In this document: piece by piece, positions 34,254-42,451 of the stretch
Position numbering within the stretch: the first letter of the stretch is position 1
Layout of the letters: the number at the start of each line of letters is the position of its first letter
NCBI RefSeq assembly: GCF_034058155.1
Contig: NZ_CP139148.1
Coordinates: 2,790,001 to 2,854,000 of the forward strand
DNA: 64,000 nucleotides
From: Flavobacterium sp. KACC 22761
GTDB taxonomy: Bacteria > Bacteroidota > Bacteroidia > Flavobacteriales > Flavobacteriaceae
Direction of reading: 5' to 3'
Made by a program: the position numbers and the translations under genes
The notes under the pieces: generated by a model
Told to the model about the DNA's origin: nothing
Seen by the model: only the letters and a program-made list of their open reading frames with translations
Database searches by the model: none

Positions 34254-34712
34254 ATGACTTTAGACGAAATCGATAAAAAACTCTTGGTTTTACTGCAAAC
34301 CGACAGTAAAAAGACTAACAAAGAATTGTCTTTAAAACTGAATTTATCTGTAACCGCAGTTTACGAACGAATTAAAAAGCTAGAACGCGAAGGCATTATA
34401 AAAAACTATGCAGCATTAGTTGATAAATCTAAAATTGAAAAAGGATTTGTGGTTTTTTGCCATTTAAAATTGATTCAGCACACAAAAGAATTCTTAACCA
34501 AATTCGAAAGTGAAGTAATCAAACTAAATGAAGTTTTAGAATGCCACCACGTAAGTGGCGATTATGATTATATTTTGAAAGTTCTGGTAAAAGATATGGA
34601 AGCGTACAGAGAGTTTTTAGTAACTAAATTAACTTCGTTACAGCATATAGGCAGTACGCAAAGCATGTTTATGATTAGCGAGGTGAAGAATTCGACGGTG
34701 ATTTCGTTCTAA
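34254..34712 (+). CDS. Lrp/AsnC family transcriptional regulator
   Basis: A 152-residue regulator. The N-terminal winged helix-turn-helix (DEIDKKLLVLLQTDSKKTNK, LNLSVTAVYERIKKLE) and the C-terminal RAM domain (CHHVSGDYDYILKVLVKDM) are both complete. Lrp proteins form octamers that sense amino acids. It is divergent from the Cys/Met PLP enzyme, so local control of that gene is likely; this is inference from arrangement. Confidence 0.9.
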   Translation: MTLDEIDKKLLVLLQTDSKKTNKELSLKLNLSVTAVYERIKKLEREGIIKNYAALVDKSKIEKGFVVFCHLKLIQHTKEFLTKFESEVIKLNEVLECHHVSGDYDYILKVLVKDMEAYREFLVTKLTSLQHIGSTQSMFMISEVKNSTVISF

Positions 34713-34756
34713 GCTACTAAGCTACTAAGATTCTGAGATTCTAAGTTTTTCTGTAG

Positions 34757-34776
34757 AGACGCACTGCAGTGCGTCT
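34757..34776. repeat. 20-bp perfect palindrome
   Basis: AGACGCACTGCAGTGCGTCT sits in the gap between the Lrp gene and the antitoxin gene, next to CTAAG-type repeats. It may be a terminator stem without T run or a dispersed repeat. Confidence 0.7.
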
Positions 34777-34859
34777 AACATTGCGTTAATGCATAAACGG
34801 AAAACATTAACAAAAATCAAAGCTAAAAAAACTTAAATTTGAGTTTAAATACAAACAAA

Positions 34860-35105
34860 ATGGAAACAAAGGAATTAAGACGTAAGCTCATAAAAGATTT
34901 TGGAAAATTCATTGATGACGATTCAAAACTAGAAATTTTGGAAAGTGTTTTTGATGCCATTAAGCACGACGAAAAAGAGTCAATCGTTCCAGATTCACAT
35001 TACAATAAAGTTGCTGAAGAAAGAGAAAAATATTTGTCTGGAGAAATACAGGCAAATACTTGGGAAGAAGCAGAACAACGATTGAATGCTAAATATGGTT
35101 TTTAA
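34860..35105 (+). CDS. Antitoxin-like protein of a RelE/ParE-type system
   Basis: An 81-residue charged helical protein; ATG 34860 is preferred over the earlier ATG at 34839. It resembles small addiction-module antitoxins (EEREKYLSGEIQANTWEEAE, then RLNAKYGF), with the pattern 'YLSGE..T W EE' common to that group. The toxin frame begins inside its last codons (35095), a typical overlap for toxin-antitoxin pairs. The antitoxin appears intact while the toxin is interrupted. Confidence 0.7.
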   Translation: METKELRRKLIKDFGKFIDDDSKLEILESVFDAIKHDEKESIVPDSHYNKVAEEREKYLSGEIQANTWEEAEQRLNAKYGF

Positions 35106-35385
35106 AATCAAAATTTTACCATTAGCAGAAAAAGAAATAAATGAATCTATTGAATTCTACGAAAGTCGAAGCAAAGGTTTAGGAAAGCAATTTTTAAGGT
35201 ATTTAAAATCTTATCTTAAGGTTTTGAAGACAAATCCAGAATTATTTGAAATTAAAAAATAGCCAGGTTATAGAGAAATGACTTTGGTTAAATTTCCATT
35301 TGTTATCATATATGAGATTATTGGTACTGAAATAATTATTTACTCGGTATTTCTTACTTCGAGAAAACCAGAAAGAAAACCTTAA
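35095..35385 (+). pseudogene. RelE/ParE-type toxin with an in-frame stop codon
   Basis: From ATG 35095 the frame reads 55 residues (ILPLAEKEINESIEFYESRS, then GKQFLRYLKSYL) and meets TAG at 35260-35262. In the same frame PGYREMTLVKFPFVIIYEI and IIIYSVFLTSRKP follow to a stop at 35383-35385. Both halves match RelE/ParE toxins, so a single substitution at codon 56 (for example Tyr TAT or TAC to TAG) has split the gene. The 5' end overlaps the antitoxin by 11 bp. A truncated 55-residue product should lack the C-terminal catalytic strand. A sequencing error cannot be excluded. Confidence 0.8.
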
Positions 35386-35460
35386 GTAAGTTGCTTAGAT
35401 TCTAAGTTTTTTAATCTCGCAAAAACGCAAAGACGCTAAGTCGCAAAGTATTTATTAGTT

Positions 35461-35579
35461 GCCTCCAGCTTCAACTGGAGGATTTATATTTAGATAGAAA
35501 AGGGCTTTAGCCAAATCTACTACAGTTTGGCTAAAGCCTTTTTAGTGTTGACAATATTTACCATCCAGCTAAAGCTGGA
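35461..35579. repeat. Composite palindrome element GCCTCCAGCTT / GGCTTTAGCCAAA
   Basis: CCTCCAGCTTCAACTGGAGG (35462-35481) is followed by GGGCTTTAGCCAAA paired with TTTGGCTAAAGCC (35502-35538) and TCCAGCTAAAGCTGGA (35564-35579). A second composite of the same kind is at 61710-61784. It fills most of the 355-bp gap between the toxin pseudogene and lpdA; the rest is CTAAG and GCAAAGACGC-type repeats. Confidence 0.8.
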
Positions 35580-35705
35580 CGCTATTGATTCAATATTATT
35601 TGTAAAAAAAACTTTGTGCCTTAGAGCCTTCGTGGCAGAAAACCCGCGCCCAAAATTTCACGCAAAAAACATTGAAAATTAAACTTCAAACAGAACTTTA
35701 TTGCT

Positions 35706-35713
35706 TAATTTTG
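35706..35713 (+). promoter_or_regulatory. Promoter -7 element of lpdA
   Basis: TAATTTTG matches TAnnTTTG, 27 bp before the lpdA start codon. No -33 TTG at the right distance is seen. Confidence 0.55.
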
Positions 35714-35740
35714 TAACCGCTAAAATAAAAACAAAATACT

Positions 35741-37144
35741 ATGAGTTCATTTGACGTAGTCATTATAGGTTCAGGTCCTGGAGGATATGTATCAGCAATT
35801 CGTTGCGCACAATTAGGTTTCAAAACTGCAATTGTAGAAAAATATAATTCATTAGGCGGAACTTGCCTTAACGTAGGTTGTATTCCTTCAAAAGCATTAT
35901 TATCTTCTTCTCACCATTATTCAGAAATCGCTCATTTTGCAGATCACGGAATCGAAGTTTCTGGCGATGTAAAAATCAACTTAGAGAAAATGATTGCCCG
36001 CAAACAAGCTGTTGTAGATCAGACTGTAGGTGGAATCAACTACCTAATGGATAAAAATAAAATCACTGTTTTCAATGGTTTAGGATCTTTCGTAGATGCA
36101 ACTCACATTGCTATTGCAAAAGCTGACGGAACATCTGAAACTATCGAAGCAAAATATACTGTAATTGCTACAGGTTCAAAACCATCTTCTTTGCCATTTA
36201 TCAAAATTGATAAAGAAAGAATCATTACTTCTACTGAAGCTTTGGCTTTAAAAGAAGTTCCAAAACATTTAGTTATTATTGGTGGTGGAGTTATCGGAAT
36301 CGAGCTTGGACAAGTTTACCTTCGCCTTGGCGCTCAAGTTTCTGTAGTTGAATTCATGGACAGAATCATTCCTGGAATGGACGGAGCTCTTTCTAAAGAA
36401 TTGACTAAAGTATTGAAAAAACAAGGAATGAAATTCTACGTTTCTCACAAAGTAAAATCGGTTGAAAGAAATGGAGATGCTGTTGTCGTTCAAGCTGAAA
36501 ATGCAAAAGGAGAAACAATCACTCTTGAGGGAGATTATTCATTAGTTTCTGTTGGTCGTCGTCCGTACACAGACGGATTAAACGCTGACAAAGCAGGAGT
36601 TAAAATCTCAGACAGAGGACAAGTTGAAGTAAATGATCATTTACAAACTAATGTTCCGAATATCTATGCAATTGGTGACGTTGTTCGTGGAGCGATGTTG
36701 GCGCATAAAGCAGAGGAAGAAGGAGTAATGGTTGCTGAAATTTTAGCAGGTCAAAAACCGCATATCGATTACAACTTAATTCCGGGTGTAGTGTACACTT
36801 GGCCAGAAGTTGCGGCAGTTGGACAAACTGAAGAGCAATTGAAAGCTGCAGGAGTTGCTTATAAATCTGGAAGTTTCCCTTTCAAAGCGTTAGGACGAGC
36901 AAGAGCAAGTGCTGACTTAGACGGATTTGTAAAAATCCTTGCTGATGAGAAAACAGATGAGGTTTTAGGAGTTCACATGATTGGTGCTCGTACAGCAGAT
37001 TTAATTGCTGAAGCGGTTACAGCAATGGAATTCAAAGCTTCTGCTGAAGATATTTCAAGAATGAGCCACGCACACCCAACTTTCGCGGAAGCGGTAAAAG
37101 AAGCAGCTTTGGCAGCAACTGAAAACAGAGCTTTACACGTATAA
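35741..37144 (+). CDS. lpdA: Dihydrolipoyl dehydrogenase
   Basis: A 467-residue flavoprotein, the E3 component of 2-oxoacid dehydrogenase complexes. FAD-binding GSGPGGYVSA near residue 10, redox disulfide Cys42/Cys47 in GGTCLNVGCIPS, NAD-binding GGGVIGIELG near 185 and the C-terminal HAHPTFAEAVKEA with the catalytic His-Glu pair are all present. It reoxidises dihydrolipoamide with NAD+. It stands apart from any E1/E2 genes in this window. A promoter element and a strong terminator suggest a single-gene unit. Confidence 0.96.
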   Translation: MSSFDVVIIGSGPGGYVSAIRCAQLGFKTAIVEKYNSLGGTCLNVGCIPSKALLSSSHHYSEIAHFADHGIEVSGDVKINLEKMIARKQAVVDQTVGGINYLMDKNKITVFNGLGSFVDATHIAIAKADGTSETIEAKYTVIATGSKPSSLPFIKIDKERIITSTEALALKEVPKHLVIIGGGVIGIELGQVYLRLGAQVSVVEFMDRIIPGMDGALSKELTKVLKKQGMKFYVSHKVKSVERNGDAVVVQAENAKGETITLEGDYSLVSVGRRPYTDGLNADKAGVKISDRGQVEVNDHLQTNVPNIYAIGDVVRGAMLAHKAEEEGVMVAEILAGQKPHIDYNLIPGVVYTWPEVAAVGQTEEQLKAAGVAYKSGSFPFKALGRARASADLDGFVKILADEKTDEVLGVHMIGARTADLIAEAVTAMEFKASAEDISRMSHAHPTFAEAVKEAALAATENRALHV

Positions 37145-37166
37145 TCTTTTACGTAAATCATATTTC

Positions 37167-37206
37167 AAAAACCCGTCAAAATTAATTTCTGACGGGTTTT
37201 TTATTG
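37167..37206 (+). terminator. Terminator of lpdA
   Basis: AAAACCCGTCA pairs with TGACGGGTTTT across an AT loop, followed by a T run, about 25 bp after the lpdA stop. Confidence 0.85.
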
Positions 37207-37308
37207 GCTTCAATTTTTATACGCGAAAAATATAAAATCAAAGAAAAATTTTGTAAATTAGATGTGTATTTCAGATGTTATCTTTATTTAAATTTAAAAG
37301 ATAATGTT

Positions 37309-37851
37309 ATGAAAAATAAATATATAGCTCCAATTCTTCTTGGAGCGGGAATCGTAGCGGTACTTTATTCCTGCGGTTCTACAATTCCTAAAAAAGCGGT
37401 TGCCGTAACCAACTTTGATAAGGCAAAATATTTAGGAAAATGGTATGAAATCGCAAGGTTAGATTATAAATGGGAAAAAGATTTAAATAACGTCACCGCC
37501 GAGTATTCGCTGAATGACAATGGCACTATAAAAGTTGATAATAAGGGCTATGATGTCAAAAAAGACAAATGGGAGGAAAGTATCGGGAAAGCCAAGTTTG
37601 TCAAAAAGGACAATATTGGTATGCTTAAGGTCTCATTTTTTGGTCCTTTTTATGCTGGATACAATGTTATCGCAGTAGATCAAGATTATAAATATGCTCT
37701 TGTTGCAGGCGAAAGTTTGAAGTATATGTGGATACTTTCAAGAGAAACTACAATTACTGAAAGTGTTAAAGCTGATTTTCTGATTAAAGCCCAAGAAATT
37801 GGATACAAGATTTCTGATTTAATTTGGGTAAAACATGACAAAACAAATTAA
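37309..37851 (+). CDS. Lipocalin family outer-membrane lipoprotein (Blc-like)
   Basis: A 180-residue protein. I start at ATG 37309, giving a lipoprotein signal (LLGAGIVAVLYSC, lipidated Cys). The lipocalin signature KYLGKWYEIARLDYKWEK near residues 42-60 and the later AGYNVIAVDQDYKYALVAGE and YMWILSRE match bacterial lipocalins of the Blc type, which bind fatty acids or lysophospholipids. Monocistronic, flanked by terminators on both sides. Confidence 0.88.
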   Translation: MKNKYIAPILLGAGIVAVLYSCGSTIPKKAVAVTNFDKAKYLGKWYEIARLDYKWEKDLNNVTAEYSLNDNGTIKVDNKGYDVKKDKWEESIGKAKFVKKDNIGMLKVSFFGPFYAGYNVIAVDQDYKYALVAGESLKYMWILSRETTITESVKADFLIKAQEIGYKISDLIWVKHDKTN

Positions 37852-37855
37852 AAAG

Positions 37856-37888
37856 AAACCCGATACTTTGAAGGTATCGGGTTTTTTT
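37856..37888 (+). terminator. Terminator after the lipocalin gene
   Basis: AAACCCGATAC pairs with GTATCGGGTTT over a short loop, followed by seven T; it lies between convergent genes and may serve both. Confidence 0.85.
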
Positions 37889-37906
37889 ATTTCTAATTGA
37901 AAATAA

Positions 37907-38284
37907 TTAAGCTGTAAAAACACTTTTGTAATTATCCCAATATCTGTAAATCAAAAATAAGTTGCCTAGAAATAATAATCCGGCGATTGGCAGGCCTTCT
38001 GGCGTCAGGAAATAATTGATAAACAAGATATTTACCGTAATAGGCAAGATCAAAATATTAGCTAATGTTACATAACGTCCTGTTACAAATGCAATTCCGC
38101 AAAGCAATTCAATTGATTTAGCCAAGGGCATTAAATAAGTAGAAGCCATTAAACCTGTATTAAAGGCTTTAAAATCATTATTGGTGGCTGGTTCTGCTGG
38201 CATTAAGTGAAAGAAAAAACTAATGGAAGCAAAAAGCAACAAAAGACCAATTAAAACACGGACAATAATAGTAGCAATTTTCAT
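37907..38284 (-). CDS. DoxX-like small membrane protein
   Basis: A 125-residue protein with four predicted helices (IIVRVLIGLLLLFASISFFF, PLAKSIELLCGIAFVTGRY, LANILILPITVNILFINYFL, IAGLLFLGNLFLIYRYW). The length and the pattern fit the DoxX/DUF family of small quinone-linked or unknown membrane proteins. Function is unknown. It is convergent with the lipocalin gene. Confidence 0.7.
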   Translation of the reverse strand: MKIATIIVRVLIGLLLLFASISFFFHLMPAEPATNNDFKAFNTGLMASTYLMPLAKSIELLCGIAFVTGRYVTLANILILPITVNILFINYFLTPEGLPIAGLLFLGNLFLIYRYWDNYKSVFTA

Positions 38285-38493
38285 AATACTTAGGATTTTT
38301 AAATAAGTTAAAAAATATAAATAATGTGCTTGGAAATCGTCTAATGTAATTTTCTCATAAGCAGAATTGGTATTTTGATTCTGTTTTATTGAGGATTTTT
38401 CAATTGATCTGACCTTGTTTTGGGATTAATTGAAATCTATATCAAATATAACGATTTTTTCATTATTAAATTGCTATTTTATTAACACTTTTC

Positions 38494-39387
38494 TTATTTC
38501 TTGATGTATTTCTTGTAAAGAAAAAATCCTCCAAGGCTTATTAAAATGATCGGCCAAATATTAATAAAGAAAATCAAGATTGATTCCAAGATGTACCAGC
38601 CACTTTTTAAAGCATCAATGGCCTGGATTCCTAAATTAGGTTTATAAGCAACGCTGTCTTTTTCGCTTGCCATCACATCTTGTCTGATGGTTTCGTTTTG
38701 ATAAAGTTGCAACGTAATGGTGCTAAAGTTGACTTGATCTTGTAAAGAGAGATTTTCAATTGTACTATTGTCTTTTTCGGCTATTTTATTTGCTAATGTA
38801 TTTTCGGCTTCAACTATGTCATTGATTTTTTTGCCTTTTGAATCGATTGCATTTGCGACTCTTTTTTCAGAAATGCTGTTTCTTTTCTGTGAAAGCTGAT
38901 TGGCCAACATTTTTATGGAAACATCATCGGCTTTGATGACTCTGAAATCCAAAAAATCTATTTGTTTGGCAATTGTTTTTAGTACCGTATCCAATTGTGT
39001 GTTAGGAACTCGGATCGTAATGTTGTTTTCAACTGAATATTTTGTGGTTTCTAAAGTGCTGTCTTGACTGATTTTTGTTTTAATCTGATCATGAATATTG
39101 CTTTGTAGATTAGTATAAGTCACAAATCCACCGAATTTTTGAGTAGCATTTTCAATTGCATAAGTAGATTTGACGACATTTTTAACCTTAAACTTAATAT
39201 CAGCGGTTCGAATAAATTTCTGTTTGCTGTCCTTTTTTTCCACCGCCGCCGATGATGAAATCGCAGTGCTGTCCATAACGGCAATATCTGCGGAGGCTTC
39301 GCTCGTAGCGTAATCTGCTTTTTTGCAAGAAAATAATACTAGAATAAAAATTAAAGTTGTCAAACCTAATTTTGCAGTTGTTTTCAT
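38494..39387 (-). CDS. DUF4349 domain lipoprotein
   Basis: A 297-residue envelope protein. The N-terminus is a lipoprotein signal (LIFILVLFSC, lipidated Cys21). KFIRTADIKFKVKNVVKSTY near residue 57, VTYTNLQS near 90 and NNITIRVPNTQLDTVLKTI near 125 fit DUF4349; a coiled-coil stretch (AENTLANKIAEKDNSTIENL) follows and a membrane helix lies at the C-terminus (about residues 268-290). Its function is unknown. Having both a lipid anchor and a terminal helix is usual for this family. Confidence 0.78.
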   Translation of the reverse strand: MKTTAKLGLTTLIFILVLFSCKKADYATSEASADIAVMDSTAISSSAAVEKKDSKQKFIRTADIKFKVKNVVKSTYAIENATQKFGGFVTYTNLQSNIHDQIKTKISQDSTLETTKYSVENNITIRVPNTQLDTVLKTIAKQIDFLDFRVIKADDVSIKMLANQLSQKRNSISEKRVANAIDSKGKKINDIVEAENTLANKIAEKDNSTIENLSLQDQVNFSTITLQLYQNETIRQDVMASEKDSVAYKPNLGIQAIDALKSGWYILESILIFFINIWPIILISLGGFFLYKKYIKK

Positions 39388-39718
39388 AAAATTTTTAAAA
39401 TTTGATTAATAAATAGAATATTTACACGATGTAAATACGGTTTGTTGTTAAAATTTAAGAGTAGTTTTTAATCAAATGGCGAATTTTATGAATTAGTGTT
39501 AAAATCGATATACTAAAAAGTGTGCCAATATTTTTTTGTTAATTTATTTTAAACCATTAACACATTAACATTCATAAAGCGGAGGTCTTAATTTTCTTGA
39601 CTATACAACGGAATTATGCTTAGAATTTAGAACTTAATTTTCTTAATGTCTTAATGTAAAAAAAAATTAATGAAGGATTTTTTTGTCGTAATTTTGAAGT
39701 CTAAAATTTATACTTCTT
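39388..39718. other. Intergenic region between DUF4349 and pabB
   Basis: About 330 bp without a gene between divergent genes. It contains a TTTACACGATGTAAA dyad (39421-39435), possibly an operator for the DUF4349 side, an AT-rich tract and the pabB promoter element. No other structure was recognised. Confidence 0.5.
39689..39696 (+). promoter_or_regulatory. Promoter -7 element of pabB
   Basis: TAATTTTG matches TAnnTTTG, 22 bp before the TTG start of pabB, giving a very short leader. Confidence 0.5.
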
Positions 39719-41005
39719 TTGAGAGTTTCTATTCATAAACATATTTCCAATCCAGAACAATTCAAACAACAGCTTTTAACCTGGTCGCAGCAGTTTCGCG
39801 AGATTGTTTTTCTGGACAGCAATTCATATCCTCAGGAATATTCAAGTTTTGACTGTCTGCTGGCTGTTGACGCATTTACGTCTGTAAAAACCGATTTTCA
39901 AAACGCTTTTGAAGATTTAAAGCAATATCAGCAAACTACAAAAGATTGGCTTTTTGGCTATCTTTCTTATGATTTAAAAAATGATATCGAAGATTTAAAA
40001 TCGGATAATTTTGACGGACTCGATTTTCCGGATTTGTTTTTCTTTCAACCTAAAAAAATATTTTTATTGAAAGAAAACCAACTTGAAATTCAGTATTTAT
40101 TGCTTTGTGACGACGAACTTGAAGATGATTTTAGTGAAATAGTCGAAAGTCAAAAGTCGAAAGTCGAAAGTGTGCCATCTTTAGAAATTCAGCAACGAAT
40201 TTCGAAAGATTTGTATGTTGAAAAAGTAAATAAAATGCTGGAACATATTCACAAAGGCGATATGTATGAAGCTAATTTTTGCATGGAATTTTTTGCTGAG
40301 AACGCGACTATAAATCCATTAGAAAAATTTCAGAAATTGAATGAAATATCAAAAGCGCCATTTTCGGTTTTCTTTAAAAACAATAAACAATTTCTGTTGT
40401 CGGCTTCGCCAGAAAGATATCTGAAAAAAGTAGGAGATAAAATAATTTCGCAGCCCATAAAAGGAACCTCAAAACGTTTTATAGATTCTATCGAAGATAA
40501 AAAATCAAAACATTTTTTGGAAAACGACGCAAAAGAACGTGCAGAAAATATCATGATTACTGATTTAGTTCGGAATGACCTTTCGCATACGGCGCAAAAA
40601 GGATCTGTTGAGGTTGAGGAGCTTTGTGGGATTTATTCGTTTTTGCAAGTGCATCAAATGATTTCAACAATTACTTCGAAATTAGACAAACAATATTCGC
40701 CTGTCGATGTTTTAAAAACAACTTTTCCGATGGGAAGCATGACCGGCGCGCCAAAAATTTCGGTGATGAAAATCATTGAAAATCTGGAAGAGACTAAACG
40801 CGGTCTTTATAGTGGCGCAATTGGTTATTTTACTCCCGAAGACGATTTTGATTTTAATGTTGTAATCAGAAGTATTTTATACAATCAAGAAAATAAATAT
40901 GTTTCGTTTTCCGTTGGAAGTGCCATAACATCGCTTTCAATTCCTGAAAAAGAATACGAAGAATGTTTGCTGAAAGCGAAAGCAATGTACGAAGTTTTAC
41001 GATGA
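39719..41005 (+). CDS. pabB: Aminodeoxychorismate synthase component I
   Basis: A 428-residue chorismate-binding enzyme. PIKGTSKR near residue 247 carries the Lys typical of PabB (anthranilate synthase has PIAGT). ENIMITDLVRNDL near 280 and GSMTGAPK near 340 complete the active site. It makes 4-amino-4-deoxychorismate for folate, with an amidotransferase partner not seen here. The start is a TTG at 39719; no in-frame ATG exists near the N-terminus and the promoter element lies just upstream. A four-copy heptamer repeat sits in the linker near residue 142. The N-terminal domain is only partly conserved. Confidence 0.85.
   Translation: MRVSIHKHISNPEQFKQQLLTWSQQFREIVFLDSNSYPQEYSSFDCLLAVDAFTSVKTDFQNAFEDLKQYQQTTKDWLFGYLSYDLKNDIEDLKSDNFDGLDFPDLFFFQPKKIFLLKENQLEIQYLLLCDDELEDDFSEIVESQKSKVESVPSLEIQQRISKDLYVEKVNKMLEHIHKGDMYEANFCMEFFAENATINPLEKFQKLNEISKAPFSVFFKNNKQFLLSASPERYLKKVGDKIISQPIKGTSKRFIDSIEDKKSKHFLENDAKERAENIMITDLVRNDLSHTAQKGSVEVEELCGIYSFLQVHQMISTITSKLDKQYSPVDVLKTTFPMGSMTGAPKISVMKIIENLEETKRGLYSGAIGYFTPEDDFDFNVVIRSILYNQENKYVSFSVGSAITSLSIPEKEYEECLLKAKAMYEVLR
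40141..40170. repeat. Heptamer repeat (AGTCGAA) inside pabB
   Basis: Four tandem copies of AGTCGAA (the second is AGTCAAA) plus two bases lie in the linker between the N-terminal and catalytic parts. Slippage by one unit would shift the frame. Confidence 0.85.
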
Positions 41006-41006
41006 T

Positions 41007-41085
41007 TTTTTTCCGCCACGAATTCACGAATTATTTATGCTCAAACCGTATTAAAATAAATTCGTGAATTCGTGGCGGAAAAAAA
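41007..41085. repeat. Inverted repeat CGCCACGAATTCACGAATT between pabB and tilS
   Basis: About 24-bp arms (left about 41009-41032, right 41059-41082) around CGCCACGAATTCACGAATT, with T tracts at one side, could be a terminator for pabB or a dispersed GCCACGAATT element related to 19384-19554. Confidence 0.7.
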
Positions 41086-41140
41086 CATACTTAACATTTC
41101 GTTTAAAAATAGATAGAATTTAATTTTTTACATTTATCAA

Positions 41141-42451
41141 ATGTTTTCAAACTTTCAAAATCATATCGTTTCTCGTTTTCCATTTTTAGCAGAAAAAAAG
41201 CTTTTTCTGGCTGTCAGTGGCGGATTAGACAGTATGGTTTTGTTGCATTTGTTGAAAAAAATGCCTTATGAAATTGCCGTTTTACACTGTAATTTTCAGC
41301 TTCGCGGACTAGAAAGTTTTGGCGATCAGGAATTTATTCAGGATTACTGTAAGGAAAATAACATTCCGTTTTTCACTACCCAATTTGATACAAAAGCTTT
41401 TGCCGAAGATTATAAATTATCAACGCAAGTTGCCGCGCGTGAACTTCGATACAATTGGTTTTATGAGGTTTTGGAAGAAGAAAATTTCGATTATATTTTG
41501 ACAGCACATCACGCTGATGATAATCTGGAAACCTTTATAATCAATTTAACCCGAGGAACTGGATTAGATGGATTAACTGGAATTCCAGAACAAAATGACA
41601 AAATTATTCGCCCGCTTTTGCCTTTTTCAAGAGAAGAAATTCTGAAATATGCCGAAGAAAATAATATGGAATGGCGCGAAGACAGCAGCAATGCTTCAAA
41701 TAAATATCTACGAAATAAAATTCGTCATGACTTAATTCCGATTTTAAAAGAAATCAATCCTAATTTTTTGAATGCTTTTCAGAAAACGCAATCGTATTTG
41801 CAAGAATCGCAGGAAATGGTTGAAGATGCTTCGATTATGATTTATCAGCAGGTGGCAAAAGAAGAAGGGGAGGATATTCATTTTGATTTAAATCAGTTGA
41901 AAAAACTTCCGAATTATAAGTCCTATTTGTACCAATGGCTGAATGAATTTGGATTTTCGGCATGGAACGATATTTACGATTTGGTAAAAGGCCAATCAGG
42001 AAAACAAGTGCTTTCGGAAGAATTCAGATTGCTTAAAAACCGAGAAACTTTGATTTTGAGCCCTATTTCATACGAGCCTAAAAACGAAGAATTTGAAATT
42101 CATGAAAATGAGACAGAAGTTAATTTTCCCTTAAAAATGAGACTTTGTAACGTAGGTCACATAACAATAGAATCAAATAAGTCTATATTTGTGGATGCTG
42201 AAAAAATCCAGTTTCCTTTGATTCTACGTAAATGGACAGAAGGTGATGTTTTTCATCCTTTTGGAATGCAAGGAAAATCAAAAAAAGTGAGCAAGCTTTT
42301 TAAAGATGAAAAGCTGTCTCTGATAGAAAAAGAAAAAACATGGATTTTGTGCTCAAATGACCAAATTGTCTGGGTTGTTGGAATTAGGCAAGACGAGCGT
42401 TTTAAAATTGAAAATACCACAAATAATATACTAAAAATAGAACTGCAATAA
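41141..42451 (+). CDS. tilS: tRNA(Ile)-lysidine synthetase
   Basis: A 436-residue N-type ATP pyrophosphatase. The PP-loop AVSGGLDSMVLLHLL lies at residues 24-38, followed by LTAHHADDNLETFIINLTRG near 127 and the TilS-specific C-terminal domain with LRKWTEGDVFHPFGM near 368. It converts the wobble C of tRNA-Ile(CAU) to lysidine so that AUA codons are read. Its stop overlaps the dsbD start by one base (TAATG), indicating coupled expression. Confidence 0.93.
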   Translation: MFSNFQNHIVSRFPFLAEKKLFLAVSGGLDSMVLLHLLKKMPYEIAVLHCNFQLRGLESFGDQEFIQDYCKENNIPFFTTQFDTKAFAEDYKLSTQVAARELRYNWFYEVLEEENFDYILTAHHADDNLETFIINLTRGTGLDGLTGIPEQNDKIIRPLLPFSREEILKYAEENNMEWREDSSNASNKYLRNKIRHDLIPILKEINPNFLNAFQKTQSYLQESQEMVEDASIMIYQQVAKEEGEDIHFDLNQLKKLPNYKSYLYQWLNEFGFSAWNDIYDLVKGQSGKQVLSEEFRLLKNRETLILSPISYEPKNEEFEIHENETEVNFPLKMRLCNVGHITIESNKSIFVDAEKIQFPLILRKWTEGDVFHPFGMQGKSKKVSKLFKDEKLSLIEKEKTWILCSNDQIVWVVGIRQDERFKIENTTNNILKIELQ

